The notes under the pieces were generated by a model. It worked only from the letters and a program-made list of their open reading frames with translations, had not been told where the DNA came from and did not search any database. Made by a program: the position numbers and the translations under genes. DNA of 64,000 nucleotides from Amycolatopsis sp. 195334CR (GTDB taxonomy: Bacteria > Actinomycetota > Actinomycetes > Mycobacteriales > Pseudonocardiaceae), in contig NZ_JAFJMJ010000002.1 in assembly GCF_017309385.1 (NCBI RefSeq), positions 1,612,001 through 1,676,000 of the forward strand, in the 5' to 3' direction. Below, piece by piece: positions 25,725 to 34,440 of this stretch (its first letter is position 1; each line of letters opens with the position of its first letter).

Positions 25725-27793
25725 GTGGCGCCCGCCTGGGGAAGCGCGCCGAGCGCTCCCCGGGCGTGGAGGTCGAGGAAGGCCGTGACCACCTGCGGAT
25801 CGAGCTGGCTGCCGCGGGCGTCGAGCAGTTCGCGCTCGGCCTCGGCCTCGGTGCGGGCGCGCTGGTACGGCCGGTCGGCGAGCATCGCCGCCCAGGTGTC
25901 GCAGACGGCCAGGATCCTTGCCTCGAACCGGATCGCGGTGCCGGCGATCCGGTCGGGATAGCCCTCGCCGTCGAAGCGCTCGTGGTGCTGGCGGATCACG
26001 TCGGCGACCTCGCCCAGCCCCGGCACGGCGAGCACGAGCCGGTACCCGTAGACCGGGTGCTGGCGCACCTGCTCCCATTCGGCGTCGGTCAGCGGGCCGC
26101 GCTTCTCCCAGATCTCCTTGGGTACCAATATCTTCCCGACGTCGTGCAGCCGTCCGGCGAGTTCGGCGCGCCGGACGCTGGCGGGGGAGCGGCCCATCTC
26201 CTCGGCCACCAGCGCCGCCCACCGGCCGACCGCGCGCCCGTGCTCCTGAGTGGACAGCCAGCCGTCCACCTCGTCGGCGATCCGTTGCAGGTAGGTGATT
26301 CCCGCGTCCTCGTCGGGTTCGGTCTCGGCCGGCCAGTCGACCACGCGGTCGCGGCCGCGGTTCTTGGCCGCGTAGAGCGCCCGGTCGGCGGCCCCGACCA
26401 GATCGGCGGGAGTCTTGCCGTGCAGGGGAAAACTCGCGGTGCCCACAGAGATCGTCACCTCGATCGGGCGGTGCCCGCCGTCGATCTCGATCGGGCTGTC
26501 GGCCACCGCGCGGCGGATCCGCTCGCCGATCACCGCGGGTTCCTCCCCGCCGGTGCCCCGGATCAGCAGGGCGAACTCCTCGCCGCCGTAGCGGGCCAGG
26601 ATGTCGCTGTCCCTGGTGGCGCGGCGCAGGCGGCGGCTGATCTCCACCAGCACCCGGTCGCCTGCCGGGTGGCCGTACCGGTCGTTGATCGACTTGAAGT
26701 GGTCGACGTCGGCGATCAGCACCGCCAGCGGTGAGCCCGCGCGCCGGGCCCTGGTGATCTCGGCGGGCAGTTCGGCCTCGAAGAAGCGGCGGGTGCGCAG
26801 GGCGGTCAGCCCGTCGGTGATGGCCAGCCTGCGTTGCTCGGAGACCAGCCCGGCCAGCCGCGCGATGGTCAGCACGAACAGGATCGCGCAGGCGCAGCCG
26901 ACCACCGGGATCGAGGCGTAGGCGCCGTTCGCGTACTGCACCAGCAGGGTGGCCGGGGCGATCAGCGCGGCCGCGCACAACGCGGTGATGCGCAACGGCC
27001 CCGGCCCGCGGTCGGGTGCCGAGGCGGGGTCGGTGATCGTGGCCATGGTCGGGTGCAGCGCCGCGGCGCCGAGCGCGAGGTTGCCGGAAAGCCAGAAGGC
27101 GTCGAGGAAGTTGCCCGCCGCGTAGGTCTGGTTGAGCTGCTGGAACACGTACACGCTGTCGGCGGCGAAGAAGGCCAGCAGGTTCGTCGAGAGCAGCACG
27201 AAGGCGGTGTTGCGGCGGCCCCGGCCGAGGATCAGCCGCACCGCCACGGCGAACATCGCCAGGTCCATCATCGGGTAGGCCACCGACGCGACCTTCACCA
27301 GCACGGGTGAATGGGCCTCGGCCTGCGGCCCGATCAGGTACAGCCAGGAGAGCATGCCCGCGACCACCGCCAGCAACGCGGCGTCGAGCAGGCTCGGCAC
27401 GTCGCGGCCGGAGTTGCGGCGGCGGATCAGCAGCACCAGCCCGGCCACCACCAGCGGGTAGTGCGACAGGTAGAGCACGTCGGCCACCGCCGGGAAGGTG
27501 GTGATCCGCAGGATGAAGTGGGTGACGTAGAAGTTCGCGTCGGCGGCGGCGTAGATCACCTGGCTCAGCCCGAGCAGCACCCACGGCAGCCAGGACCGCG
27601 GCCGGTTGCGCAGGCAGCCGAACAGCACCGCCGCCGCGGCCGACGCGCTGACCAGGCAGTACAGCGTGACTCGCAGGGCAGGCGGGCCGCCGGTGTGCAC
27701 GGCGGTGTAGTAGGCGGCCACGGTGAGGCCGCCGGCCAGCAGATAGCCCACCCAGAGCGGATCTCCCCGAGATCCCGACTTCCGCTTCTCCAC
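25712..27793 (-). CDS. Membrane GGDEF and HD-GYP dual-domain protein (c-di-GMP synthesis/turnover)
   Basis: 693 residues from GTG 27793 behind GGAAGAGG; a TACGGT box at 27838-27833 supports this start. About nine membrane helices span residues 14-315. The GGDEF domain (about 320-480) has GGEEF at 403-407 and a canonical RxxD inhibitory site (RDSD, 394-397) five residues before it, so diguanylate cyclase activity with product feedback is expected. The C-terminal HD-GYP domain has RLHDVGKILVPKEIW, the HP and HH metal ligands, and FDGEGYPDRI, predicting c-di-GMP hydrolysis. Actinomycetes more often pair GGDEF with EAL, so this combination is notable. Confidence 0.93.
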   Translation of the reverse strand: MEKRKSGSRGDPLWVGYLLAGGLTVAAYYTAVHTGGPPALRVTLYCLVSASAAAAVLFGCLRNRPRSWLPWVLLGLSQVIYAAADANFYVTHFILRITTFPAVADVLYLSHYPLVVAGLVLLIRRRNSGRDVPSLLDAALLAVVAGMLSWLYLIGPQAEAHSPVLVKVASVAYPMMDLAMFAVAVRLILGRGRRNTAFVLLSTNLLAFFAADSVYVFQQLNQTYAAGNFLDAFWLSGNLALGAAALHPTMATITDPASAPDRGPGPLRITALCAAALIAPATLLVQYANGAYASIPVVGCACAILFVLTIARLAGLVSEQRRLAITDGLTALRTRRFFEAELPAEITRARRAGSPLAVLIADVDHFKSINDRYGHPAGDRVLVEISRRLRRATRDSDILARYGGEEFALLIRGTGGEEPAVIGERIRRAVADSPIEIDGGHRPIEVTISVGTASFPLHGKTPADLVGAADRALYAAKNRGRDRVVDWPAETEPDEDAGITYLQRIADEVDGWLSTQEHGRAVGRWAALVAEEMGRSPASVRRAELAGRLHDVGKILVPKEIWEKRGPLTDAEWEQVRQHPVYGYRLVLAVPGLGEVADVIRQHHERFDGEGYPDRIAGTAIRFEARILAVCDTWAAMLADRPYQRARTEAEAERELLDARGSQLDPQVVTAFLDLHARGALGALPQAGATQPG

Positions 27794-27996
27794 GCCCTCT
27801 TCCGTCTTCGTGCGATGGGTCGCCGAATCGTCACCGTACGCTATCGCGTCAGCCGAACAGGGCAAGACCTTCGGGTGAGCGGACCAGCCGCGGAGAAAAC
27901 TTCGAACCGGTTCGGCCGATCGCCCGTGTCCGTGCTGCCGGTGCGTGGCACGGTTACGCGGTCACTTACGCGCCCACGGGCGGGGAGGAGAGCTGG

Positions 27997-28548
27997 ATGG
28001 CGGCGTTGTGGTCCCGGAAACGGGAACCCGCGGCCGACGAGGCACTGATCCGATCGGTCTACGAGGAGCACGGCCGCGCACTGCTGGCCTACGCGACCCG
28101 GCTGACCGGGGACCGGGCGGCCGCGGAGGACGTGGTCCAGGAGACACTCGTGCGGGCGTGGCGCAATCCGGACGTGCTGGTCAACGGCAAGGGCTCGGTG
28201 CGCGGCTGGCTGCTCACCGTGGCCCGCAACATCATCACCGACCGGTTCCGGGCGAAGTCGGCCCGGCCGGCGGAGGTGCCCGAGGTACCGGAGAAGCCGC
28301 CGGTGCAGCGGGACCACGCGGATTCGGTGGTGGACTCGGTGGTGGTGCTGGAGGCACTGGACCAGCTCTCCGCCGACCACCGCGACGTGCTGGTCAAGAT
28401 CTACTTCGAGGGCCGCAGCGTGAGCGAGGCGGCCGCGGCGCTCGGGGTGGCACCTGGCACGGTGAAGTCGAGATCGCACTACGCCTTGCGAACATTGCGG
28501 AACACGTCGCTGGGACGGCAGCTGGCGCTGAAGGGGGTGGCCGGATGA
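27997..28548 (+). CDS. ECF sigma factor (SigK/SigL-like)
   Basis: 183 residues from ATG 27997, with GGAGGAG upstream. Region 2 (SVYEEHGRALLAYATRLTGD, AAEDVVQETLVRAWRNP, GWLLTVARNIITDRFRAK) and region 4 (VVLEALDQLSADHRDVLVKI, SVSEAAAALGVAPGTVKSRS) are complete. The linker lacks any extra domain. Its stop overlaps the anti-sigma start by 4 nt. It should direct a stress or envelope regulon released when the anti-sigma factor is inactivated. Confidence 0.95.
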   Translation: MAALWSRKREPAADEALIRSVYEEHGRALLAYATRLTGDRAAAEDVVQETLVRAWRNPDVLVNGKGSVRGWLLTVARNIITDRFRAKSARPAEVPEVPEKPPVQRDHADSVVDSVVVLEALDQLSADHRDVLVKIYFEGRSVSEAAAALGVAPGTVKSRSHYALRTLRNTSLGRQLALKGVAG

Positions 28549-29228
28549 ACACGGGACACGACGCGCAGCTGCTCGGCGCCTACGCGCTGGGTGCGCTGGA
28601 CGAGCGGGAGGTGCGCGCGGTGGAAGAACACGTCGCGGCCTGCACGCGGTGCGCCGGCGAGCTGGCCGAACTGCGCCAGCTGCACGACGCGCTCGGTGAG
28701 GTACCGCCCGAGGCGATGCTCGACGGCCCGCCCGAGGGCGGGGATCTGCTGCTGCAGCGGACGCTGCGGCAGGTGCGCGCCGAACGCGGCGGGCAGGAGC
28801 GCAAGCGGCGCTTCGCCGTTGGCGTGGCGGCGGCCGCGGTGGCCGCGGCGTTCCTGGGCGGCGGCGTGATCGTCGGCCAGCAGTCGGCGCCCGACGCGCC
28901 GGAAGTGGTGGCGCTGCCGCCGGGCACGAAGACCAGTTCGGGGACCGACGCGGCCACCGGCGCGAGCATGACCGCGACGGTGAAACCGGCGGCGGGCTGG
29001 GTCCGGATCAGCACCGACATCAAGGGCATCCCGGCCGGGCAGAAGTGCCGGATCATGGTGGTCGGCAAGGACGGCACGCGGGCCGAAGCGGGCAGCTGGC
29101 TCGTCTCGCCTGCCGGCGAACGCGACGGCACCAAGCTGGACGGCGCCGCGCTGGTGCCGCCGGACCAGGTGGCCGCGGTCGAAGTGGAGAACTTCGACGG
29201 CAAGACGTTCGTCTCCGTACCGGTGTGA
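28545..29228 (+). CDS. Membrane anti-sigma factor with ZAS motif
   Basis: 227 residues, with ATG 28545 in an ATGA overlap with the sigma gene. The cytosolic N-terminus has the zinc-binding anti-sigma motif EEHVAACTRCAGEL (H-x3-C-x2-C) preceded by GAYALGALDEREVRA. One membrane helix (about 87-108) follows, then an extracellular RskA-like domain with GLPAGQ replaced by GIPAGQ. It should sequester the partner sigma factor at the membrane until it is proteolysed or otherwise triggered. Confidence 0.93.
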   Translation: MNTGHDAQLLGAYALGALDEREVRAVEEHVAACTRCAGELAELRQLHDALGEVPPEAMLDGPPEGGDLLLQRTLRQVRAERGGQERKRRFAVGVAAAAVAAAFLGGGVIVGQQSAPDAPEVVALPPGTKTSSGTDAATGASMTATVKPAAGWVRISTDIKGIPAGQKCRIMVVGKDGTRAEAGSWLVSPAGERDGTKLDGAALVPPDQVAAVEVENFDGKTFVSVPV

Positions 29229-29232
29229 CGGC

Positions 29233-29283
29233 CCCGGATGTGACTTTCGGACCGGATCTCCTGCTCCGAAAGTCACATCCGGG
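29233..29283. repeat. Long perfect inverted repeat downstream of the sigma/anti-sigma operon
   Basis: Two perfectly complementary 19-base arms (29233-29251, CCCGGATGTGACTTTCGGA, and 29265-29283) enclose 13 bases. It begins 4 bases after the anti-sigma stop. It could act as a terminator, but there is no U-tract and the arms are longer than usual. A dispersed palindromic element of the REP or MITE-like kind is the alternative. Confidence 0.65.
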
Positions 29284-29364
29284 TCAGACCCCAGACGGAT
29301 GTGGGCGCACAACCCCCTTCCTAGGCTGAAAGGCATCGGTGCAGTCGATCATCCTGGGGGCGTG

Positions 29365-30867
29365 ATGCGAAGATCCTTGGCCGCGGCGCTGGCGGTGGCT
29401 TCGGTGGTGGTGCTGGCCCCACAGGCGCAGGCAGCACCGCGGGCGGTGGAGTGGGCGCCGTGTGCGGATACGCCGACGTTGCTGTGCACCACACTGACAG
29501 TGCCGCTGGACTACCGGAATCCCGGTGGTGAGCGGATCGAGCTGGCGATCTCGAAACTGCCCAGCACCAAACCCGCGCAACGGCGGGGCGTGTTGCTGCT
29601 CAACCCGGGCGGTCCCGGTGGTTCGGGGCTGGGCATGCCCGCCGGTCTCGCCGCGGCCGGGTTGCCGGTGAGCGTGCTCGACACCTACGACCTGATCGGG
29701 TTCGACCCGCGTGGTGTGGGGCAGAGTTCGCCGGTCACCTGCGATCTGCGGCCGGATCAGATCGCCAGCAACGTGCCGCCGTACGCGAAGGACGCGGCCG
29801 ATGTGGCGGCCAGGGCCGAGTTCGCGCGGACGGTGGCGAAGCAGTGCGCGGAGTCCTCGTCCGGTGCCCGGCTGTCGTTCATCAGCACGGCGAACACCGC
29901 GCGGGACATGGACCTCATCCGGGAAGCGTTGGGGGAGCCGAAGATCTCCTACTTCGGCGGGTCGTACGGCAGTTACCTCGGTGCGGTCTACGCGACGTTG
30001 TTCCCCGAGCGGACCGATCGGATCGTGCTGGACAGCGTGACCGGTCCGGGCGGGCTCGACCCCGCCGGTGCGCGGTTGATGGGCCAGGGCATGGAGGACC
30101 GCTTCCCGGACTTCGCGCGCTGGGCCGCGGACCGTGACGGCACCTACGAACTCGGGCGGAATCCGCGCCAGGTCAAGGCGAAGTACTTCGAGTTGGCCGC
30201 GAAGCTCGACGCGAACCCGGTCGCCGGGATCACCGGCGCGTTGTTCCGCCACTACACCTTCGGTTCGTTGTACGGGGACGCGAACTTCCCGGTGCTGGCG
30301 CAGCAGTGGCAGGCGCTGGACCGTGCCGAGGCGCCGGTCGCCGTCCAGGCCGCGCAGGACGTCACGAACCTGCTCTCGTCGCAGCTGTACGTGGTGTGCG
30401 GGGACGCGGACTGGCCCGAGGACGTCGGGACCTATCAGCGTAACGTCGAGCAGGACCGGAAGCGGTACCCGATGTTCGGTGCCGCGTCGGCGAACATCTG
30501 GCCGTGTGCGTTCTGGGGGACCGAGCCCGCCGAGCCGCCCGTGGCGATCACCGACGACGGTCCGTCCACCGTGCTGCTCGTGCAGAACCGGCGTGACCCG
30601 GCGACGCCGCTGGCCGGTGCGCGGGAGATGCGCCGGGCACTGGGCGACCGGGCGCGGATGGTGACCGTCGACCAGGGTGGGCACGGTACGTACCTGTCGG
30701 AGAACGCCTGCGCGAACAACGCCGTGACGCGTTTCCTGGTGGACGGGACGCGGCCGGCGCGGGATGTCTCGTGCGGTGCCGACCGTTCGGCGTTCGGCAC
30801 GCTGAGCGACGAGCAGCGGCGCGCCCGCGAGCGGGCCTTCGCGGAGGTGCACCCGGGGCTAGGATGA
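29365..30867 (+). CDS. Secreted alpha/beta hydrolase (S33 tripeptidyl aminopeptidase-like)
   Basis: 500 residues from ATG 29365 behind TGGGGGC; a TAGGCT box at 29322 fits a promoter. The signal peptide is RRSLAAALAVASVVVLAPQAQA. The catalytic Ser is in YFGGSYGSYLGAVYA, the oxyanion region is LLNPGGPGGSG, the Asp is in VQNRRDPATPL and the His in DQGGHGTYL. These are features of secreted S33 peptidases such as tripeptidyl aminopeptidases. Several cysteines suggest disulfides. Probably nutritional proteolysis. Its stop overlaps the promoter of the next gene. Confidence 0.93.
   Translation: MRRSLAAALAVASVVVLAPQAQAAPRAVEWAPCADTPTLLCTTLTVPLDYRNPGGERIELAISKLPSTKPAQRRGVLLLNPGGPGGSGLGMPAGLAAAGLPVSVLDTYDLIGFDPRGVGQSSPVTCDLRPDQIASNVPPYAKDAADVAARAEFARTVAKQCAESSSGARLSFISTANTARDMDLIREALGEPKISYFGGSYGSYLGAVYATLFPERTDRIVLDSVTGPGGLDPAGARLMGQGMEDRFPDFARWAADRDGTYELGRNPRQVKAKYFELAAKLDANPVAGITGALFRHYTFGSLYGDANFPVLAQQWQALDRAEAPVAVQAAQDVTNLLSSQLYVVCGDADWPEDVGTYQRNVEQDRKRYPMFGAASANIWPCAFWGTEPAEPPVAITDDGPSTVLLVQNRRDPATPLAGAREMRRALGDRARMVTVDQGGHGTYLSENACANNAVTRFLVDGTRPARDVSCGADRSAFGTLSDEQRRARERAFAEVHPGLG
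30860..30865 (+). promoter_or_regulatory. -10 element of a leaderless promoter for the ArsR gene
   Basis: TAGGAT ends exactly 7 bases before the A of ATG 30872 and overlaps the last codon and stop of the hydrolase gene. The predicted transcript starts at the start codon. Confidence 0.5.
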
Positions 30868-30871
30868 CGGA

Positions 30872-31237
30872 ATGGGACACGGGGTGGAGGGCCGCGCGGT
30901 GCCTCCGGCGTCACTGGACGCCGAAAGCGCCGCCACCGTGGCGGCGACGCTGCAGGCGCTGGCCACCCCTTCGCGCCTGCTGATCCTGACCAGGCTGCGG
31001 CACGGTGCCTGCTCGGTGGCCGAGCTGGCGGAGGCGGTGGAGATGGAGCAGTCGGCGGTCTCGCATCAGCTTCGCCTGCTGCGCACCCTGAACCTGGTCA
31101 CCGGCCGACGCCAGGGGCGGAGCGTGGTCTACAGCCTCTACGACACCCACGTCGCCATGCTGCTCGACGAGGCCGTCTTCCACGTGGAGCACATCCGGCT
31201 GGGCCTACGAGACTTCCCCACCTCCGGCGTCGGCTGA
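30872..31237 (+). CDS. ArsR/SmtB-family metal sensor, NmtR/CzrA-like
   Basis: 121 residues. The winged HTH carries SVAELAEAVEMEQSAVSHQL followed by the wing GRRQGRSVVYSLYD. The last helix DTHVAMLLDEAVFHVEHIR has Asp, His (+2), His (+13) and His (+16). That spacing is exactly the alpha-5 metal site of CzrA and NmtR, so zinc or nickel/cobalt sensing is expected. The alpha-3 Cys site of arsenic or lead sensors is absent. No metal transporter is adjacent, so its target is elsewhere or is the downstream region. Confidence 0.92.
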   Translation: MGHGVEGRAVPPASLDAESAATVAATLQALATPSRLLILTRLRHGACSVAELAEAVEMEQSAVSHQLRLLRTLNLVTGRRQGRSVVYSLYDTHVAMLLDEAVFHVEHIRLGLRDFPTSGVG

Positions 31238-31318
31238 CGCTTCCCCCGTTCGCTCGTCCTCTGGTCCCCGCCCACTCTGTCCATTTCGGAGCTTGAGCCA
31301 CTTCCGCGCGGCCGCCTA

Positions 31319-31740
31319 CCTCCACGCCCGCCTCGAAGGCTGCGCAACAGCAGACTTCCTCCCGCTCTGCCTCCGCTCGCCGCCCGCCTCCACCCGCGGC
31401 CTGCTTCCCCTCGCCACCCATCTTCCGCCCGCGGCCTGGTTCCTCGCCGCCCTTGCCACCAGCCTTCGCCCGCAGCCTGCCTCCTCCGCCGCCGCTCACT
31501 GCCAGCTTCGCCCGCCGCCCGCTGCCCGCCTTCGCCTGCTGCTCGCCGGTCGGCTCCGCTCGCAGCCCGGGCCCGCTCACAGCACGGGCCTGCTCGCGGC
31601 TCGCTTTCCCTCGCCACCCGCTTCCGCCCGCGGCCTGGTTCCTCGCCGCCTGCCTTCGCTTGCCGCTCGCTGCCCACCCCGGTTTCCGCCTGCGGCCTGC
31701 CTCCGCCGCTGCCTGGCCACCCGCCCCCCCAGACCGCCGC
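31319..31740. repeat. Pyrimidine-rich imperfect repeat region in a 567-base gene-free gap
   Basis: The gap 31238-31804 has no convincing gene. The plus strand is strongly pyrimidine-biased, dominated by CGCC, CTCGCC and CCTGCC words. The core TTCCGCCCGCGGCCTG recurs in variant form at least five times. Near-identical copies of 46-47 bases lie at 31405-31451 and 31605-31650. The open frames on both strands translate to low-complexity Arg/Gly/Pro/Ser and are not genes. Confidence 0.7.
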
Positions 31741-31789
31741 CCCGAAACCGAACCGGGATCCGCCGCAGCCCACCATCGGCACCGGGCAC

Positions 31790-31795
31790 TAGCAT
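31790..31795 (+). promoter_or_regulatory. -10 element for the ABC-F gene
   Basis: TAGCAT is identical to the box before the ACC deaminase-like gene. The predicted start near 31802 leaves a 3-base leader before ATG 31805. No -35 element or ribosome-binding site is seen, consistent with leaderless translation. Confidence 0.5.
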
Positions 31796-31804
31796 CAGGC
31801 CTCT

Positions 31805-33442
31805 ATGAGCGCAATCCTCGTCGCCAAGGGGTTGGCTGCTGGGCATGGTGATCGGGTGCTGTTCTCCGGGTTGGACCTCGTGGTCGCGCCCGGGGACGTG
31901 GTGGGCTTGGTCGGGGTGAACGGCGCCGGCAAGTCCACCCTCCTGCGAACCCTCGCCGGGCTGGTCCCGCCCGAGCAGGGCACCATCCGCCTGAACCCGC
32001 CGTCCGGCACCGTCGGGCACCTGCCCCAGGAACCCGAGCGCCGCGAAGGCGAGACCATCCGGGAGTTCCTCGCCCGCCGCACCGGGGTGGCGCGGGCGCA
32101 GCAAGCGCTCGACCAGGCGACCGAAGCGCTCACCGAGGGCAAGCCGGGCGCTGACGACGAGTACGCCACCGCGCTCGACCGCTGGCTCGCGCTCGGCGGC
32201 GCCGACCTCGAGGACCGGGCCGCCGACGTGGTTGCCGAGCTGGGCCTGGAAGTGGGGCTCGACCAGGCGATGACCGCGCTCTCGGGCGGGCAGGCCGCCC
32301 GCGCCGGGATGGCGTCACTCCTGCTCAGCCGCTACGACATCTTCCTGCTCGACGAGCCGACCAACGACCTCGACCTCGACGGCCTCGACCGGCTGGAGAA
32401 GTTCGTCGCCGGGCTGCGGGCGGGCACCGTCCTGGTCAGCCACGACCGCGAGTTCCTCACCCGGACCGTCACCCGCGTCGTCGAGCTGGACTTCGCCCAG
32501 CAGCAGGTGAACTCCTACGGCGGCGGCTACCAGGCCTACCTGGAGGAACGCGCGATCGCGCGACGGCACGCCCGCGAGGAGTACGAGGAGTACGCCGACA
32601 CGCGCGCGTCCCTCGAAGCCCGGGCGCGCACCCAGCGCAACTGGATGGACAAGGGCGTCCGCAACGCGCGCCGGAAGTCCTCCGACGGCGACAAGATGGC
32701 CAAGAAGTTCCGCGCGGACGCCACCGAGAAGCAGGCATCGAAGGTCAAGCAGACCGAGCGCCTGATCGAGCGCATGGAGGTCGTCGAGGAACCCCGCAAG
32801 GAGTGGGAGCTGCGGATGGAGATCGCCGCGGCGCCGCGCTCCGGGGCGGTGGTGGCCACCGCGCGGGCGGCCGTGGTGCGCCGCGGCGGGTTCACGCTCG
32901 GGCCGGTCGACCTGCAGATCGACTGGGCGGACCGGGTGGCGATCACCGGCGCGAACGGCGCGGGCAAGTCGACCCTGCTGGCCGCGCTGCTCGGCCGCGT
33001 CGAACCCGACGAGGGACACTGCGCGCTCGGTTCCGGCGTGGTCGTCGGCGAGGTCGACCAGGCGCGGCAGCTGTTCTTCGGCGAGGAGACCCTGCTCGAC
33101 GCGTTCGCCGCGGTGGTGCCGGAACTGGCGTCCGCCGACATCCGGACCCTGCTGGCGAAGTTCGGCCTGAAGGCGGCCCACGTGCTGCGCCCGGCGGTGA
33201 CGCTCTCCCCGGGCGAACGGACCCGCGCCGCGCTCGCGTTGCTCCAGGCGCGCGGGGTGAACCTGCTGGTGCTCGACGAGCCGACCAACCACCTGGACCT
33301 GCCCGCGATCGAACAGCTCGAATCCGCGCTGGCCACCTACCCTGGCACGCTGCTGCTGGTCACCCACGACCGCCGCATGCTCGACGCCGTCGAGGTGACC
33401 CGGCGCCTCGAAGTCGCCGAGGGCCGGGTCACCGAGCGCTGA
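31805..33442 (+). CDS. ABC-F family ATPase (ribosome-associated)
   Basis: 545 residues with two ABC cassettes and no membrane helices. Cassette 1: GVNGAGKST, LSGGQAARAG, FLLDEPTNDLD. Cassette 2: GANGAGKST, LSPGERTRAALA, VLDEPTNHLD. Between them lies the charged, helical interdomain linker rich in Arg/Lys/Glu (about 240-330). ABC-F proteins act on the ribosome, either relieving stalls or displacing antibiotics. Antibiotic-resistance versus housekeeping role cannot be decided from sequence alone. Confidence 0.93.
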   Translation: MSAILVAKGLAAGHGDRVLFSGLDLVVAPGDVVGLVGVNGAGKSTLLRTLAGLVPPEQGTIRLNPPSGTVGHLPQEPERREGETIREFLARRTGVARAQQALDQATEALTEGKPGADDEYATALDRWLALGGADLEDRAADVVAELGLEVGLDQAMTALSGGQAARAGMASLLLSRYDIFLLDEPTNDLDLDGLDRLEKFVAGLRAGTVLVSHDREFLTRTVTRVVELDFAQQQVNSYGGGYQAYLEERAIARRHAREEYEEYADTRASLEARARTQRNWMDKGVRNARRKSSDGDKMAKKFRADATEKQASKVKQTERLIERMEVVEEPRKEWELRMEIAAAPRSGAVVATARAAVVRRGGFTLGPVDLQIDWADRVAITGANGAGKSTLLAALLGRVEPDEGHCALGSGVVVGEVDQARQLFFGEETLLDAFAAVVPELASADIRTLLAKFGLKAAHVLRPAVTLSPGERTRAALALLQARGVNLLVLDEPTNHLDLPAIEQLESALATYPGTLLLVTHDRRMLDAVEVTRRLEVAEGRVTER

Positions 33443-33443
33443 C

Positions 33444-34286
33444 TCAGCGGCGGAAGCGCCACGTCTTGCTGTCGAAGGCGATGCAGATGCTGGGGGAGAG
33501 CACGACCACGCGCAGCGTGCCGTCACGCTCGTCGAAGTCGATGCCCTCGGTCTCGAACTCACCCGAGCAGGCGCTCTCCAACGGCAGCTGGCCGAGCGCG
33601 GTGACCTTGCCGGTCACATCCGCACCGCTCAGCGCGCCGGCGAGGTCCACCTGCAGCAGCGGCTTCTTGATGCCGAACAGCGAGCCCTCCGGATCGTTGG
33701 ACGAGCAGAGCAGCTGGGTCGCGGTGACGAAGTCGCAGCCCTGGATGTCGCGCACCTTGCGGTCGAGGCGGATGGAGAAGGCGTACGGCAGGTTCTTCGC
33801 CGGGTCCTTGGCCACGATGCCGGGCGTGGGGTGCACCAGGAAGCGGTCCATCGTGCCCCACTCGCCCGCCACCATCCAGCCGCCGTCGGGGGAGACCGCG
33901 GCGAACGAGTTGTTGTTGGCCTCCCACGATTCCAGCGCGTGCTGGTACTCCGACCACGAACCGTCCGGCGCCTGCACGCGGAACAGCTTCGCGCCGCGGT
34001 CGTCGCGCTGGTACGGCTCGATGTAGTACCCCTTCGCGGTACCGGGGTCGCCGACGTGGTTCCACCCCCGGGTGGCCAGGCTCGGCGGGATGGTGCCGAT
34101 GCCGGTGTAGCGGATGGTGGTGCCACTCGGCCGTTCGATGGTGGCCAGGCCCTGGCTCTCGTCGAGCGGGCGGGCCACGTCGGAGCCGATCTTCTGCCAC
34201 GGCCCGGTGGCCTGGGCGGCGGTGACGGTGGAGAGCAGGATGGCGGGGACCAGAGCCAACGCGGCGACAATCTTGTTGAGGCGCAT
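33444..34286 (-). CDS. Secreted protein of unknown function
   Basis: 280 residues from ATG 34286. A typical Sec signal peptide (LNKIVAALALVPAILLSTVTAAQA) is followed by a beta-rich mature domain with many Trp/Gly/Asp residues, for example SPDGGWMVAGEWGTMDRFLV, and two Cys residues near residue 190 and two near the C-terminus that could pair. The pattern suggests an extracellular beta-propeller-like fold, but I recognise no family. It is convergent with the ABC-F gene (stops one base apart) and divergent from the ROK regulator. Confidence 0.8.
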   Translation of the reverse strand: MRLNKIVAALALVPAILLSTVTAAQATGPWQKIGSDVARPLDESQGLATIERPSGTTIRYTGIGTIPPSLATRGWNHVGDPGTAKGYYIEPYQRDDRGAKLFRVQAPDGSWSEYQHALESWEANNNSFAAVSPDGGWMVAGEWGTMDRFLVHPTPGIVAKDPAKNLPYAFSIRLDRKVRDIQGCDFVTATQLLCSSNDPEGSLFGIKKPLLQVDLAGALSGADVTGKVTALGQLPLESACSGEFETEGIDFDERDGTLRVVVLSPSICIAFDSKTWRFRR

Positions 34287-34440
34287 GGAAATCTCGTACC
34301 AGCCGCAGGCCCCCGGCAGTACCCGCCGGAAGGTGGTTTAAACCAACTTCGGGCGAACTGTTGACGAGGTGTGGCCCGGATCACTACGCTGACGGAAACC
34401 GTCTGGAAAGTTAACAGATTAATTTCAGGGGAGCCGCCCA

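Noticed and set aside
31138..31782. Minus-strand frame of about 214 codons across the repeat region
   Set aside because: Low-complexity Arg/Gly/Ser/Ala product produced by the pyrimidine-rich repeats; no ribosome-binding site or domain.
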